Notes: a model not told the origin generated them from the letters alone. A stretch of 64,000 nt of DNA from an uncultured Oscillospiraceae bacterium (GCA_934667095.1 CAKULE010000002.1:93791-157790); one strand, 5' to 3'. Positions 23,569 to 33,062 are shown, numbered from the stretch's first letter. Numbers and translations are program-made.

Positions 23569-24690
23569 ATGCTGCAATTTGACGAGTATAAAGTAAAGCT
23601 GAACAACCTGCGCCCCGATCTGGAGCTGCTGGGCCAGTCCCTCGATCTGGACAGTGCGGAGCGGGAGCTGGACATGCTCCGGGCGGAGTCCGCCTCCGAC
23701 GGGTTCTGGAACAACGTGGAGAAGGCCCAGAAGGTCCAGCAGCGCATCAGCCAGCTGGAGTCCAAGGTGGGCGCCCAGCAGAAGCGTCTGTCCGCGCTGG
23801 AGGACCTGCTGGTGCTGTGCGAAATGGGCAACGAGGAGGAGGACGCCTCCCTCCTGCCCGAGCTGGAAGAGGGCTATGACCAGCTGGTGAGCGGCATGGA
23901 GACCGCCCGGCTGGAGACGCTGCTCTCCGGTGAGTATGACGACAACCCCGCCATCATCTCCCTTCAGGCGGGCGCCGGCGGCACCGAGGCCCAGGACTGG
24001 GCCCAGATGCTCTACCGCATGTACACCCGCTGGGCCGAGCGCCACGGCTTCACCTATTCCATTCTGGACTATCAGGACGGCGAGGAGGCGGGCATCAAGT
24101 CCGCCGCCATCCGCATCGAGGGCCAGCACGCCTACGGCTACCTGAAGAGCGAGCACGGCGTCCACCGGCTGGTTCGGGTCTCCCCCTTTGACGCCAACGC
24201 CCGGCGTCAGACCTCCTTCGCCGCGGTGGAGGTCACTCCCGAGATCGACGACAGCGTAGAGGTGGACATCCGTCCCGAGGATATCGAGATGCAGGTGTAC
24301 CGCTCCTCCGGCGCCGGCGGACAGCACATCAACAAGACCTCCTCCGCCGTGCGTCTGATCCACAAGCCCACGGGTATCGTGGTGGCCTCCCAGCAGGAGC
24401 GGTCCCAGTTCCAGAACAAGGAGACCTGTATGAAGATGCTGCGCTCCAAGCTGGTGCAGATCAAGGAGCAGGAGCACCTGGACAAGATCTCCGACATCAA
24501 GGGCACCCAGCTGAAGATCGAGTGGGGCAGCCAGATCCGCTCCTATGTGTTCATGCCCTACCAGCTGGTGAAGGACAACCGCACCGCCTACGAGACCAGC
24601 AACATCAACGCCGTGATGGACGGCGATCTGGACGGCTTCATCAACGCCTACCTCACTGCCTCTGCCACCGGCAACTGGGCAACCAAATAA
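23569..24690 (+). CDS. prfB: Peptide chain release factor 2
   Basis: Class I release factor for UGA/UAA codons. The 373 residues contain the stop-codon-recognising SPF (RVSPFDANARRQTS) and the peptidyl-hydrolysis GGQ (SSGAGGQHINKTSSAVR). Most bacterial prfB genes carry an in-frame UGA and a +1 frameshift near codon 25. Here the segment LGQSLDLDSAE reads through in one frame (CTC GAT instead of CTT TGA C), so autoregulation by frameshifting is absent. It has its own promoter and is followed by a hairpin at 24706. Confidence 0.95.
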   Translation: MLQFDEYKVKLNNLRPDLELLGQSLDLDSAERELDMLRAESASDGFWNNVEKAQKVQQRISQLESKVGAQQKRLSALEDLLVLCEMGNEEEDASLLPELEEGYDQLVSGMETARLETLLSGEYDDNPAIISLQAGAGGTEAQDWAQMLYRMYTRWAERHGFTYSILDYQDGEEAGIKSAAIRIEGQHAYGYLKSEHGVHRLVRVSPFDANARRQTSFAAVEVTPEIDDSVEVDIRPEDIEMQVYRSSGAGGQHINKTSSAVRLIHKPTGIVVASQQERSQFQNKETCMKMLRSKLVQIKEQEHLDKISDIKGTQLKIEWGSQIRSYVFMPYQLVKDNRTAYETSNINAVMDGDLDGFINAYLTASATGNWATK

Positions 24691-24705
24691 CGCCATGTTA
24701 TACAA

Positions 24706-24733
24706 CAGGGCCGGGCCATATGGCCCGGTCCTG
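24706..24733 (+). terminator. Hairpin after prfB, weak terminator
   Basis: CAGGGCCGGGCC/GGCCCGGTCCTG stem with a very short loop and no clear T tract. Confidence 0.5.
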
Positions 24734-24789
24734 TGTCGTATTGCCCAAAAAACATGGTCCAAATTTTACCCCCGCTTTACCGGAAAGAC

Positions 24790-24818
24790 TTGCATTTTTC
24801 CGTCCTGAACGCTATGAT
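24790..24818 (+). promoter_or_regulatory. Promoter of the secreted 5'-nucleotidase
   Basis: TTGCAT (24790-24795), 17-base spacer and TATGAT (24813-24818), with a 68-base untranslated leader. Confidence 0.8.
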
Positions 24819-24886
24819 AAATGATACAGAGAATAGGGATTTTGTCCCTGTGCTCAAAATTCGGAACGAAAGAAAGGCGGTATCTC

Positions 24887-26728
24887 ATGAAGAAAAAGCT
24901 CTTCTCCCTACTGATGGCCATGGCTATGGTCCTCAGTCTGGCCATCCCCGCATTCGCCAGCGAGGGGGACGGTCTGGTCATCGCCCCCGCGCCCTCCATG
25001 TCCGATTCCATTGTGATCCTCCACACCAACGACGTCCACGGCGCCGTGGAGAGCTATGCCAAGGTGGCCGCCCTCAAGGCACAGTACGAGGCGCTGGGCG
25101 CCTATGTGCTGGTCATGGACGCCGGCGACTTCAGTCAGGGCACCACCTACGTCAGCACCTCGCTGGGAGCCACGGCCGTTGAGCTGATGGGCCTTGCCGG
25201 CTATGACGTGGTCGCCCCCGGCAACCATGAGTTCGACTATGGCTACGAGGCTCTGAAGGCCAACGCCGCCAGCGCCAAGTTCCCCATTCTGGCCGCCAAC
25301 GTCAAGTACAACGGTGAGCTGGCCTTCGGCGACCATGTGACCTTCACCGCCCCTGACGGCACCAAGATCGGCGTGTTCGGTCTGGACACCCCCGAGACCG
25401 CCAGCAAGGCCCACCCCGGCAAGATCAAGGGCATCACCTTTGACGGCGGCGAGGCCCTGTACGCCGTGGCGCAGGCTCAGGTGGACGCCCTGAAGGCCGA
25501 CGGCTGCAAGTACGTCATCGCGCTGGGCCATCTGGGCATCGACGATGAGACCGCCGCCACCGCCAACCGCTCCATCGACCTGCTGGAGAAGGTCAACGGC
25601 ATCGATGTGTTCATCGACGGCCACTCCCACTCCACGCTGGACGAGATCGTGGCCAAGACCAACGAGACCCGCACCGTCAACGGCACAGTCCTGACCTCCA
25701 CTGGCACCAAGCTGGCCCGCATCGGCGTGGTCACCATCAAGGACGGCGTCATCACCACCGAGTGCGTGGACACCAGCACCATCGAGGTCCCCGAGAACGA
25801 TCCTGTGGCCGCCCGCGCCGCTGAGATCGTGGCTGAGGTCGAGGCCGAGTACGGCGCCGTGTTCGCCACCACCGAGGTGGAGCTGAACGGCGCCAAGGCC
25901 CCCGGCAACCGCACCCAGGAGACCAATCTGGGCGACCTCATCACCGACGCCCTCCTGTGGAAGGCCGCCCAGCAGGGCGAGGACGTGGACGGCGCCATCA
26001 CCAACGGCGGCGGCATCCGCGCCACCATCAAGGCCGGCGACATCACCAAGAACGACATCAACACCGTGCTCCCCTTCGGCAACACCCTGAACATCATCAG
26101 GATCAAGGGCTCCGAGCTGCTGGAAGTGCTGGAGGCCTCCACCTTCTGCACCCCCGATGCCATCGGCGGCTTCCCCCAGGTGGCCGGCATTGAGTTCACG
26201 CTGGACACCACCAAGGCCTATGACAAGGGTGAGGCCTATCCCGGCACCACCTACTTCGCCCCCAACTCCATCAACCGCGTGACCATCAAGACCGTGGGCG
26301 GCAAGGCCTTTGATCCCGATGCCATCTACACCATCGCCACCAACGACTTTATGGCCTCTGGCGGCGACACCTACTACCGCTTCGTCAACGCCACTGCCAA
26401 CTACGATCTGGGCATCCCCATGGACGAGGTGGTCATGGAGTATATCAACACCGTGCTGGGCGGCAAGATCACCGCTGAGAAGTACGGTGAGCCCGCGGGC
26501 CGCATCACCATCGTGAACGAGCCTGTGGTCGAGCCCGAGCCTGAGCCCGAGCAGCCCGAGTCCACCACCTATGTGGTCGTCCGGGGCGACAGCCTGTGGC
26601 GCATCGCCGCCAAGCATCTGGGCTCCGGTGCCAAGTGGACCACCATCTATGAGGCCAACAAGGGCATTATCAAGAACCCCAACCTGATCTATGTGGGTCA
26701 GGCACTCATGATCCCTCTGGGCGAGTAA
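24887..26728 (+). CDS. Secreted 5'-nucleotidase/metallophosphoesterase with C-terminal LysM
   Basis: 613-residue exported enzyme. Residues 1-24 form a signal peptide ending in PAFAS. Next is a calcineurin-type phosphoesterase domain (VILHTNDVHGAVE, VMDAGDFSQG, APGNHEFDYG, GHSHSTLDE), then the 5'-nucleotidase C-terminal domain (TNGGGIRATIKAGDITKND, VLPFGNTLNII). After a Pro-Glu linker (EPEPEPEQPES) a single LysM domain (YVVVRGDSLWRIAAKHLG) should anchor it to peptidoglycan. It probably releases nucleosides and phosphate from extracellular nucleotides. The start is set by the signal peptide. Codon choice is more biased towards preferred codons than in neighbours, which suggests high expression. 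Confidence 0.92.
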   Translation: MKKKLFSLLMAMAMVLSLAIPAFASEGDGLVIAPAPSMSDSIVILHTNDVHGAVESYAKVAALKAQYEALGAYVLVMDAGDFSQGTTYVSTSLGATAVELMGLAGYDVVAPGNHEFDYGYEALKANAASAKFPILAANVKYNGELAFGDHVTFTAPDGTKIGVFGLDTPETASKAHPGKIKGITFDGGEALYAVAQAQVDALKADGCKYVIALGHLGIDDETAATANRSIDLLEKVNGIDVFIDGHSHSTLDEIVAKTNETRTVNGTVLTSTGTKLARIGVVTIKDGVITTECVDTSTIEVPENDPVAARAAEIVAEVEAEYGAVFATTEVELNGAKAPGNRTQETNLGDLITDALLWKAAQQGEDVDGAITNGGGIRATIKAGDITKNDINTVLPFGNTLNIIRIKGSELLEVLEASTFCTPDAIGGFPQVAGIEFTLDTTKAYDKGEAYPGTTYFAPNSINRVTIKTVGGKAFDPDAIYTIATNDFMASGGDTYYRFVNATANYDLGIPMDEVVMEYINTVLGGKITAEKYGEPAGRITIVNEPVVEPEPEPEQPESTTYVVVRGDSLWRIAAKHLGSGAKWTTIYEANKGIIKNPNLIYVGQALMIPLGE

Positions 26729-26741
26729 TCGTTTGAAAGGC

Positions 26742-26780
26742 AAAAGCGCGCCCCGGTCATAGACCGGGGCGCGCTTTTTT
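26742..26780. terminator. Bidirectional terminator
   Basis: A 17-base stem (AAAAGCGCGCCCCGGTC with its complement) and an ATA loop. It serves the nucleotidase gene and the convergent phosphotransferase gene, whose stop codon lies in its right edge. Confidence 0.92.
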
Positions 26781-27645
26781 ATGCCTGATTCAGCCGGGCG
26801 GCCAACGCCTTGGCCAGCCCGTCGTAGTACCGGAACCGCTCCCGGTCCACTTCGTCGCTGTACCGGTTGCCCAGCATCACCCACTCGCAGTACTCCGCCA
26901 GAATAAAGTAGTCCAGATCCCGGCGGTAGTCCTCCCAGAGGACGCCCCGCTGCCGCAGCAGGCGGTCGTAATAGTACCGAACGGCGAATTCCCGGTCCTC
27001 CTCCGTGAGGAAGAAGAGGGCATCCGGCTCCTCCTTGCCGTGGGCCAGCAGGCGGGCCAGCGGCGCAGGATAGGGAAGCATCCCCGCCGCCTCCCAGTCG
27101 ATGAGGACGGCCCGCGCTCCGCCGACCAGCACATTGAAGGGCAGCAGGTCGTCATGGCAGAGGGTGCGGGGCAGGGCGGTGTACCGGCGGAGATACGCGC
27201 CGTAGGCAGTCTCCAGCGCCGGATCGTTGAGCCAGTCCTTCCAGCCGGTCCGGGAGGTGAGGGACTGCTCCAGCGTCCAGCCCGCCCCATCCAGATCAGC
27301 CCGGCCCCAGAAGCGGCCCTGCAGATCCGTAAGGGCATCCAGCGCGGGGATCAGCTTCTCCTTGGTGCAGCGGCAGAGGTCCTCCCCGGGGACGTACTCC
27401 ATCAGGAGCCAGTCCGCACCCTCCGCCCGGGCGGTGCCGTACAGCTGCGGGACCGCCGGCCCGGCATCCCTCAGGAAGGTGGTGTATACCTCCAGCTCCA
27501 TCTCCTTGGCGGGCTTGAGCACGCACTCCCGCCCGGCGTGGGACACCTTCCAGACGTCGTAGTCCCCGTCGTCCTCCTCGTGGGGGAAGGGCGTACAGGC
27601 CGCGCCCTCCAGCCCCAGAGCCGGCAAAACATGATCCAGCTCCAT
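26779..27645 (-). CDS. Aminoglycoside-phosphotransferase-family kinase
   Basis: 288-residue protein kinase-like fold. The Brenner motif is TLCHDDLLPFNVLV, with catalytic Asp, and the metal-binding Asp is in VLIDWEAAG; EYVPGEDLCR lies in the hinge. Related to choline/ethanolamine and homoserine kinases of the APH family; antibiotic resistance is not implied. The ATG at 27645 has AAGGAG; an upstream extension of 17 codons overlaps the chromate transporter gene. It is the last gene of the minus-strand run nadE-chr-chr-APH. Confidence 0.85.
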   Translation of the reverse strand: MELDHVLPALGLEGAACTPFPHEEDDGDYDVWKVSHAGRECVLKPAKEMELEVYTTFLRDAGPAVPQLYGTARAEGADWLLMEYVPGEDLCRCTKEKLIPALDALTDLQGRFWGRADLDGAGWTLEQSLTSRTGWKDWLNDPALETAYGAYLRRYTALPRTLCHDDLLPFNVLVGGARAVLIDWEAAGMLPYPAPLARLLAHGKEEPDALFFLTEEDREFAVRYYYDRLLRQRGVLWEDYRRDLDYFILAEYCEWVMLGNRYSDEVDRERFRYYDGLAKALAARLNQA

Positions 27646-27655
27646 AAGGGTCTCC

Positions 27656-28234
27656 TTACAGGCGGAAGATGATACCCACCAGCGCAGCCAGAGCAATGAA
27701 GCAGATGGGATGCAGTTTTTTCAGCGGAGTGAACTTGATGAGCACAAAAATGACCACCGCCAGAATAATGGCCGGCCAGTAGAACAGCTCCGTCTTGATC
27801 ACCTGATACCCCGGCACCTCGACCTCGTGGAACATGAGGGCGATCTTGGCCACCTGAAGCATGGCCGCGGTGATGAGGGCCGCGGAGGCCGCCCGCAGGC
27901 CATAGAACACGCTGTCCACCACCTTGGACTGGCGGAAGCGCTGCAGAAAGGCGGAAATGATGAGGATAATGACGATGGAGGGGAAGATGAGGCCCAGCGT
28001 GGCGATGATGCCGCCGGGCACACCACCGGTGGTGAAGCCCACGTAGGTGGCCATGTTCACGCCCATGGGGCCGGGGGTGGACTCAGATACGGCGATCATG
28101 TCCGCCATCTGCCCGGCGGTGAACCAACCGGTGCGGTTGCCCAATTCTGTCAGAAAGGGGATGGTGGCAAGGCCGCCTCCCACGGAGAACAGGCCCACCT
28201 TGCAGAACTCGAAAAACAGACACAGGTACAGCAT
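27656..28234 (-). CDS. Chromate transporter family protein, second half-size subunit
   Basis: 192-residue membrane protein with one CHR domain: FEFCKVGLFSVGGGLATIPF, then SESTPGPMGVNMATYVG. CHR proteins export chromate or, in many anaerobes, move unknown anions. Its ATG overlaps the TAA of the other half (TAATG), so a hetero-dimer of two six-helix halves is likely. Both halves have exactly 192 residues. Confidence 0.88.
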   Translation of the reverse strand: MLYLCLFFEFCKVGLFSVGGGLATIPFLTELGNRTGWFTAGQMADMIAVSESTPGPMGVNMATYVGFTTGGVPGGIIATLGLIFPSIVIILIISAFLQRFRQSKVVDSVFYGLRAASAALITAAMLQVAKIALMFHEVEVPGYQVIKTELFYWPAIILAVVIFVLIKFTPLKKLHPICFIALAALVGIIFRL

Positions 28235-28812
28235 TACTTCAGCCCTCCCTTCGCGGCCTTGACGCACAGGCCGGCCACGCCGGCGATGAGCACCAGCGCC
28301 ACCGGGGAGCACAGGGCGCTGAGCAGAGCGCTCTCCGTGGGCACAAACAGGTTGACCGCCGACAGGGCCAGCACGGCTACGTAGATGATGCCGGTGGGCA
28401 CGTCCTTTACGGCCCCCTTCACCAGCTTGATGACGCTGGAGAGGATCAGGGCCACCACGCCGGCGCGCACGCCGTTGAATGCGTGGACCACCCACTGGTT
28501 TTCCATAAAGTTCCGCAGGAAGGCGGCCACCAGAATGATGATGACCATAGAGGGGAACACCACGCCCAGGGTGGCGACGATGCCGCCCCACACCCCGGCA
28601 CGGGCGGAGCCCACAAAGGTGGCCGTGTTCACGGCGATAACGCCAGGGGTACACTGCCCCACGGCGTAGTAGTCGGCCAGCTGGTCCTCTGTGGCCCAGC
28701 CCTTCTTCTCCACCAGCTCACGCTGGAGGATGGGCAGCATGGCGTATCCGCCGCCAAAGGTACACACGCCCACCTTGGCAAAGGCCAGAAACAGTTCCAG
28801 ATACTTTTTCAC
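28234..28812 (-). CDS. Chromate transporter family protein, first half-size subunit
   Basis: 192-residue CHR-domain membrane protein: AFAKVGVCTFGGGYAMLPIL, GQCTPGVIAVNTATFVG. It starts with GTG at 28812, preceded by GGAGG that lies in the end of nadE. It forms a pair with the next gene. Confidence 0.88.
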   Translation of the reverse strand: MKKYLELFLAFAKVGVCTFGGGYAMLPILQRELVEKKGWATEDQLADYYAVGQCTPGVIAVNTATFVGSARAGVWGGIVATLGVVFPSMVIIILVAAFLRNFMENQWVVHAFNGVRAGVVALILSSVIKLVKGAVKDVPTGIIYVAVLALSAVNLFVPTESALLSALCSPVALVLIAGVAGLCVKAAKGGLK

Positions 28813-28815
28813 TGC

Positions 28816-30753
28816 TTATAATTCCTCCAATTCCGTCAGCCACAGGGCCGCAGAGGCGTCGCTGGGCATCCGCCAATCCCCCCGGGGTGAGAGCGCCACG
28901 GAGCCCACCTTGGGCCCGTCGGGCAGGCAGGAGCGCTTGAACTGCTGGGCGAAGAAGCGGCGGTAGAAATTTTTCAGCCATTTCAGCAGGGTCTCCCGGT
29001 CGTAGGCGGCGCCGAATGCCTGCTGGGCCAGCCGGAGCACCTTCCGGGGCGGGAAGCCCCAGCGGATGGCGTAGTACAGATAGAAATCGTGCAGCTCATA
29101 GGGGCCCACCAGATCCTCCGTCCGCTGGGCGATTTCCCCATCCTTGGGGGGCAGCAGTTCGGGGGACACCGGAGTGGCCAGAATGTCCCGCAGGACAGCG
29201 GCCAGGGCGGGGTCCCTCTCCTCGCAGTCATCGGCAGCGAAGGCCACAAGATGGCGCACCAGTGTCTTGGGGATGGAGGCGTTCACGCCGTACATGGACA
29301 TGTGGTCTCCGTTGTAGGTGGCCCAGCCCAGCGCCAGCTCCGACAGGTCGCCGGTGCCGATGACCAGCCCGCCGGCCTTGTTGGCAATGTCCATCAGCAC
29401 CTGGGTGCGCTCCCGGGCCTGCCCGTTCTCAAAGGTCACGGACAGGTCCTCCATGGACTGGCCGATGTCCCGGAAGTGGACCCGCACCGCTTCGCCGATG
29501 TCCACGGTGCGGAAATCCGCCCCGATGCCCTCAGCCAGCAGCTGGGCGTTGGACTTGGTGCGCTCTGTGGTGCCGAAGCAGGGCATGGTGACGGCGATGA
29601 TGTCCGTCATGGGCCGGCCCAGCATGGCCATGGCCCGGGCGGTGATGAGCAGAGCCAGCGTGGAGTCCAGTCCGCCGGACAGCCCCACCACCGCGGCCCC
29701 GGCCCCGGTGTGGGCCAGCCGCTTCTTCAGCCCCAACGCCGCGATGTTCAGGATCTCCTCGCACCGTTCCCGCCGGTCCCCGGCCTCCGCCGGGACGAAG
29801 GGCATGGGGGATACCGGTCGGGTCAGTTCGGTCTTCTCCACGGCAAAGTGCGCCTCTCCCCAGCCGATGCTCTCCGCTTTCGGGAAGGTGGTCACCCGGC
29901 GGCGCTCGTAGCACAGCTTCTGCACGTCGATCTCGCTGACGGTCAGGCCGGCGGCAAACCGCTGCTCCGCCAGCAGTACGCCGTTTTCCGCAATCATGTT
30001 ATGTCCGGCAAACACCAGATCGGTGGTGGACTCCCCCTCCCCGGCGTCGGCGTACACATAGCCGCACAGCAGCCGGGCGGACTGTCCCACCACCAGCGCC
30101 CGCCGGTAGGCCGCCTTGCCCGCCACCTCGTCGCTGGCGGACAGGTTCAGGATCAGAGTGGCCCCCCGCTCCGCCAGGGTGCGGGAGGGGGCGTCAGCGG
30201 CCCATAGATCCTCGCAAATCTCCACACCGATAACCAGCCCGGGTACATCAGGGCAGCTAATCAGGGGGCAGGCCCCGAACATCTCGATCCAGGGGCCGTA
30301 CTCCCCCTCCGGATCGGGCACCCGGACGGAGAAGCCGTGATCCTCCATACCCGCCCCGCTGGCAAACCAGCGCTTCTCGTAGAACTCCCCATAGTTGGGG
30401 ATATAAGTCTTGGGCACCACGGCTATCACCTGGCCCCGCTGTATGACTACGGCGCAGTTATACAGCTTGTTCCCCGAACGCAGTGGCATCCCTATGGTGG
30501 TGAGCACCTCGCACTCCCGGGTGGCCTCCAGAACGGTCCGCAGGCCATCCTCCGCCCCCTGAAGCAGGGCGTCCTGCAAAAAGAGGTCTCCGCAGGTGTA
30601 GCCGGTGAGGCACAGCTCCGGCAGGGCCAGCACCTTGACTCCCTGCTCTGCCGCCTGCTCCATCAGGGCGATGATCTGCCCGGCGTTGTAGGCGCAGTCG
30701 GCCACGCGGATGGCCGGCGTGCCCGCCGCCACCTTCACAAAGCCGTCTCTCAT
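28816..30753 (-). CDS. nadE: Glutamine-dependent NAD+ synthase
   Basis: 645-residue two-domain enzyme that converts deamido-NAD to NAD. The N-terminal nitrilase-type glutaminase (1-270) has the triad segments ALPELCLTGYTCGDLF (Glu), PKTYIPNYGEFYEKRWF (Lys) and GVEICEDLWA (Cys). The C-terminal ATP pyrophosphatase has VVGLSGGLDSTLALLI and TGDLSELALGWATYNGDH. Length matches the long NadE form. AAGGAGG precedes the ATG. Divergent from punA. Confidence 0.95.
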   Translation of the reverse strand: MRDGFVKVAAGTPAIRVADCAYNAGQIIALMEQAAEQGVKVLALPELCLTGYTCGDLFLQDALLQGAEDGLRTVLEATRECEVLTTIGMPLRSGNKLYNCAVVIQRGQVIAVVPKTYIPNYGEFYEKRWFASGAGMEDHGFSVRVPDPEGEYGPWIEMFGACPLISCPDVPGLVIGVEICEDLWAADAPSRTLAERGATLILNLSASDEVAGKAAYRRALVVGQSARLLCGYVYADAGEGESTTDLVFAGHNMIAENGVLLAEQRFAAGLTVSEIDVQKLCYERRRVTTFPKAESIGWGEAHFAVEKTELTRPVSPMPFVPAEAGDRRERCEEILNIAALGLKKRLAHTGAGAAVVGLSGGLDSTLALLITARAMAMLGRPMTDIIAVTMPCFGTTERTKSNAQLLAEGIGADFRTVDIGEAVRVHFRDIGQSMEDLSVTFENGQARERTQVLMDIANKAGGLVIGTGDLSELALGWATYNGDHMSMYGVNASIPKTLVRHLVAFAADDCEERDPALAAVLRDILATPVSPELLPPKDGEIAQRTEDLVGPYELHDFYLYYAIRWGFPPRKVLRLAQQAFGAAYDRETLLKWLKNFYRRFFAQQFKRSCLPDGPKVGSVALSPRGDWRMPSDASAALWLTELEEL

Positions 30754-30791
30754 GGGTCATTCCTCCTTGCTCAAACATAAAATGACAGTTT

Positions 30792-30820
30792 ATCATACTG
30801 CTTATCTCGCTTAAAATCAA
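30792..30820 (-). promoter_or_regulatory. Promoter of the nadE operon
   Basis: Minus-strand TTGATT (30815-30820), 17-base spacer and TATGAT (30792-30797). Confidence 0.8.
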
Positions 30821-30839
30821 GAGAGAGCCGCTCCATTCC

Positions 30840-30868
30840 TTGATTTTCGCCGCAAAATGGTGTAGAAT
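30840..30868 (+). promoter_or_regulatory. Promoter of punA
   Basis: TTGATT (30840-30845), 17-base spacer and TAGAAT (30863-30868). It is back to back with the nadE promoter. Confidence 0.78.
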
Positions 30869-30898
30869 AGCACAATAATATAATGAGGAGGTATCGCC

Positions 30899-31723
30899 AT
30901 GCCGTACACATTCCAGCAGTATCAGGAGAGCGCGGAGCTCATCCGCACCCGCATCGGCACTTTCGTCCCCAAGGTCGCCATGGTGCTGGGCTCCGGCCTC
31001 GGCTTCCTGGGCGATCAGGTGGAGCGCGCCATCGCCGTCTCCTACCGCGACATCCCCCATTTTCAGGTCTCCACCGCCCCGGGGCACAAGGGGCAGCTGG
31101 TGTTCGGCACGCTGTCCGGCCAGCCGGTGGCAGTGATGCAGGGCCGTATGCACCACTACGAGGGCTACTCCTATCAGGACGTGTCCTACGCCGTGCGGGT
31201 GCTGCGGCTGCTGGGGTGCGAGACGCTGGTGGTCACCAATGCCGCCGGCTGCGTCCGCACGGACTGGACCCCCGGTGACGTCATGCTCATCACCGACCAC
31301 ATCAAGCTGTTCTCTGAGTCGCCTCTCCGGGGCCCCAATCTGCCGGAGTTCGGTGTGCGCTTCCCCGACATGTCCCACCTCTACACCCCCCGGCTCCAGC
31401 AGCTGGCGCGGGAGTCCGCCGCCGCGCTGGGCATCACTCTGCGGGAAGGGGTCTATATGTACTTCCACGGCCCCCAGTATGAGACCCCCGCCGAGATCCG
31501 CGCCGCCCGTCTGCTGGGAGCGGACGCCGCCGGTATGTCCACCGCACCGGAGGCCATCGTGGCCGGCCACTGCGGTATGGAGGTGCTGGGCTTCACCCTG
31601 CTGAGCAACATGGCCGCCGGCATCCTCGACCAGCCTCTCAGTGAGGAGGAGGTGCTGGAGGCGGCGGCCGCCGCCCGGGAGCACTTCTCTGCCCTCATTC
31701 TGGACTGCCTGCGCAAATTCTGA
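30899..31723 (+). CDS. punA: Purine nucleoside phosphorylase
   Basis: Phosphorolysis of inosine/guanosine in purine salvage. The 274 residues carry the phosphate-binding VLGSGLGFLGD, the GRMHHYEGYS motif, VTNAAGCVR and the C-terminal GMSTAPEAIVA typical of trimeric PNP. TGAGGAGG precedes the start. It is followed 17 bases later by the deaminase gene, so the two form a purine/methylthioadenosine salvage unit. Confidence 0.94.
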   Translation: MPYTFQQYQESAELIRTRIGTFVPKVAMVLGSGLGFLGDQVERAIAVSYRDIPHFQVSTAPGHKGQLVFGTLSGQPVAVMQGRMHHYEGYSYQDVSYAVRVLRLLGCETLVVTNAAGCVRTDWTPGDVMLITDHIKLFSESPLRGPNLPEFGVRFPDMSHLYTPRLQQLARESAAALGITLREGVYMYFHGPQYETPAEIRAARLLGADAAGMSTAPEAIVAGHCGMEVLGFTLLSNMAAGILDQPLSEEEVLEAAAAAREHFSALILDCLRKF

Positions 31724-31740
31724 ACCACAGGAGGCGTTTT

Positions 31741-33039
31741 ATGTCTGTACTGTTCACCCACGTCACCGCCCTGCTGATGGACGACAGCTTCACCACCCTG
31801 CGGGACGGCTTTGTGGCCGTGGAGGGCCACGACATCAGCTATGTCGGCCTCGACCGCCCCGCCGGTGAATTTGACCGGACCATCGACTGCACCGGCAGGG
31901 TGATGATGCCCGGCTTTGTCAACGCCCACACCCACATCCCCATGACCCTCATGCGGGGGTACGGCGGCGGGCACGACCTGCACACATGGCTGCAGGACTA
32001 TATTTTCCCCGCTGAGGCCAAGCTGGACGACCGGGCGGTGGCCGCCGGGGCCGGGCTGGGTCTGGCGGAAATGATCGCCTCCGGCGTCACCTGCATCGCA
32101 GACATGTACGCCCACTCCGACGTCATCGCCCGGCAGGTGCTGGAGGCCGGCATCAGCGCCGATCTGTCCTGCGGCGGGGTCTACTTTGGCGACCCGGCGG
32201 ACTTCTCCCCGGAGACCTGCCACGACTGCGCCGCCCAGCAGGCCCTTACCGAGCAGTTCCACGGCGCGGACGACGGCCGCATCCGGGTGGACGCCTCCAT
32301 CCACGGAGAGTACACCTCCAGCGCGCCCCTGTGGCAGTGGATGGCGGACTACGCCCGGGACCACGGCCTGCGGATGCACGTCCACATCTCCGAGACCCGC
32401 TCGGAACACGCTGATTCCCTCCGCCGCCACGGCCTCACTCCCATCCAAATTCTGGATCGGTACGGCGTGTGGGACAACGGCGGCATCGCCGCCCACTGCG
32501 TGTACACCACACCGGAGGACTGGGCCCTCATGGCGGAAAAGGACGTGTCCTGCGTCCACAACCCCTACTCCAACCTGAAGCTGGGCTCCGGCATCGCCCC
32601 CATTCCCGCCATGCTGGCGGCGGGGGTCAACGTCGCCCTCGGTACAGACGGCATGAGCTCCCACAACAGCGCGGACCTCTTTGCCGACATGAAGCTGGCC
32701 GCCATCCTGCACAACGGCGTGACCTGCGACCCCATGGCCGTCACCGCCCGGCAGGCCCTGCACATGGCCACCGCCGCCGGCGCGGACGCGCTGGGCCGCA
32801 GGACCGGCCGCATCCTGCCCGGCTATGCCGCGGACCTTATTCTGGTAGACTTTGAGACCCCCAATCTGGTGCCCTGCCATGACGAGGCGGAGAATCTGGT
32901 CTTTGCCGCCCACGGCTCCAATATCACGCTGAATATGGCCCGGGGCAAGGTCATATATGAAAACGGGACGTTCTGCACCCTTGACCTTGACCGCATCAAG
33001 GCGGAGGTGCGCCAATATGCCCTCCCGCTGATCTTCTGA
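31741..33039 (+). CDS. 5'-methylthioadenosine/S-adenosylhomocysteine deaminase family amidohydrolase
   Basis: 432-residue zinc amidohydrolase. Metal and catalytic residues lie in FVNAHTHIPMTLMRGYGGG, in RMHVHISETRSE, at a His in GIAAHCVYT and an Asp in ALGTDGMSSHN. It matches MtaD-type deaminases; the exact substrate (MTA, SAH, adenosine or a related base) cannot be decided from sequence. An AGGAGG site sits ahead of the ATG. Pairing with punA supports purine salvage. Confidence 0.9.
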   Translation: MSVLFTHVTALLMDDSFTTLRDGFVAVEGHDISYVGLDRPAGEFDRTIDCTGRVMMPGFVNAHTHIPMTLMRGYGGGHDLHTWLQDYIFPAEAKLDDRAVAAGAGLGLAEMIASGVTCIADMYAHSDVIARQVLEAGISADLSCGGVYFGDPADFSPETCHDCAAQQALTEQFHGADDGRIRVDASIHGEYTSSAPLWQWMADYARDHGLRMHVHISETRSEHADSLRRHGLTPIQILDRYGVWDNGGIAAHCVYTTPEDWALMAEKDVSCVHNPYSNLKLGSGIAPIPAMLAAGVNVALGTDGMSSHNSADLFADMKLAAILHNGVTCDPMAVTARQALHMATAAGADALGRRTGRILPGYAADLILVDFETPNLVPCHDEAENLVFAAHGSNITLNMARGKVIYENGTFCTLDLDRIKAEVRQYALPLIF

Positions 33040-33062
33040 CCCATATCTGAAAGGTGGAGCCT

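Noticed and set aside
23620..23660. A programmed frameshift in prfB
   Set aside because: The ORF is continuous through the expected site and no UGA is present in frame.
26779..27645. An aminoglycoside resistance gene
   Set aside because: Only the broad APH kinase fold is supported; close neighbours and sequence do not point to a resistance enzyme.
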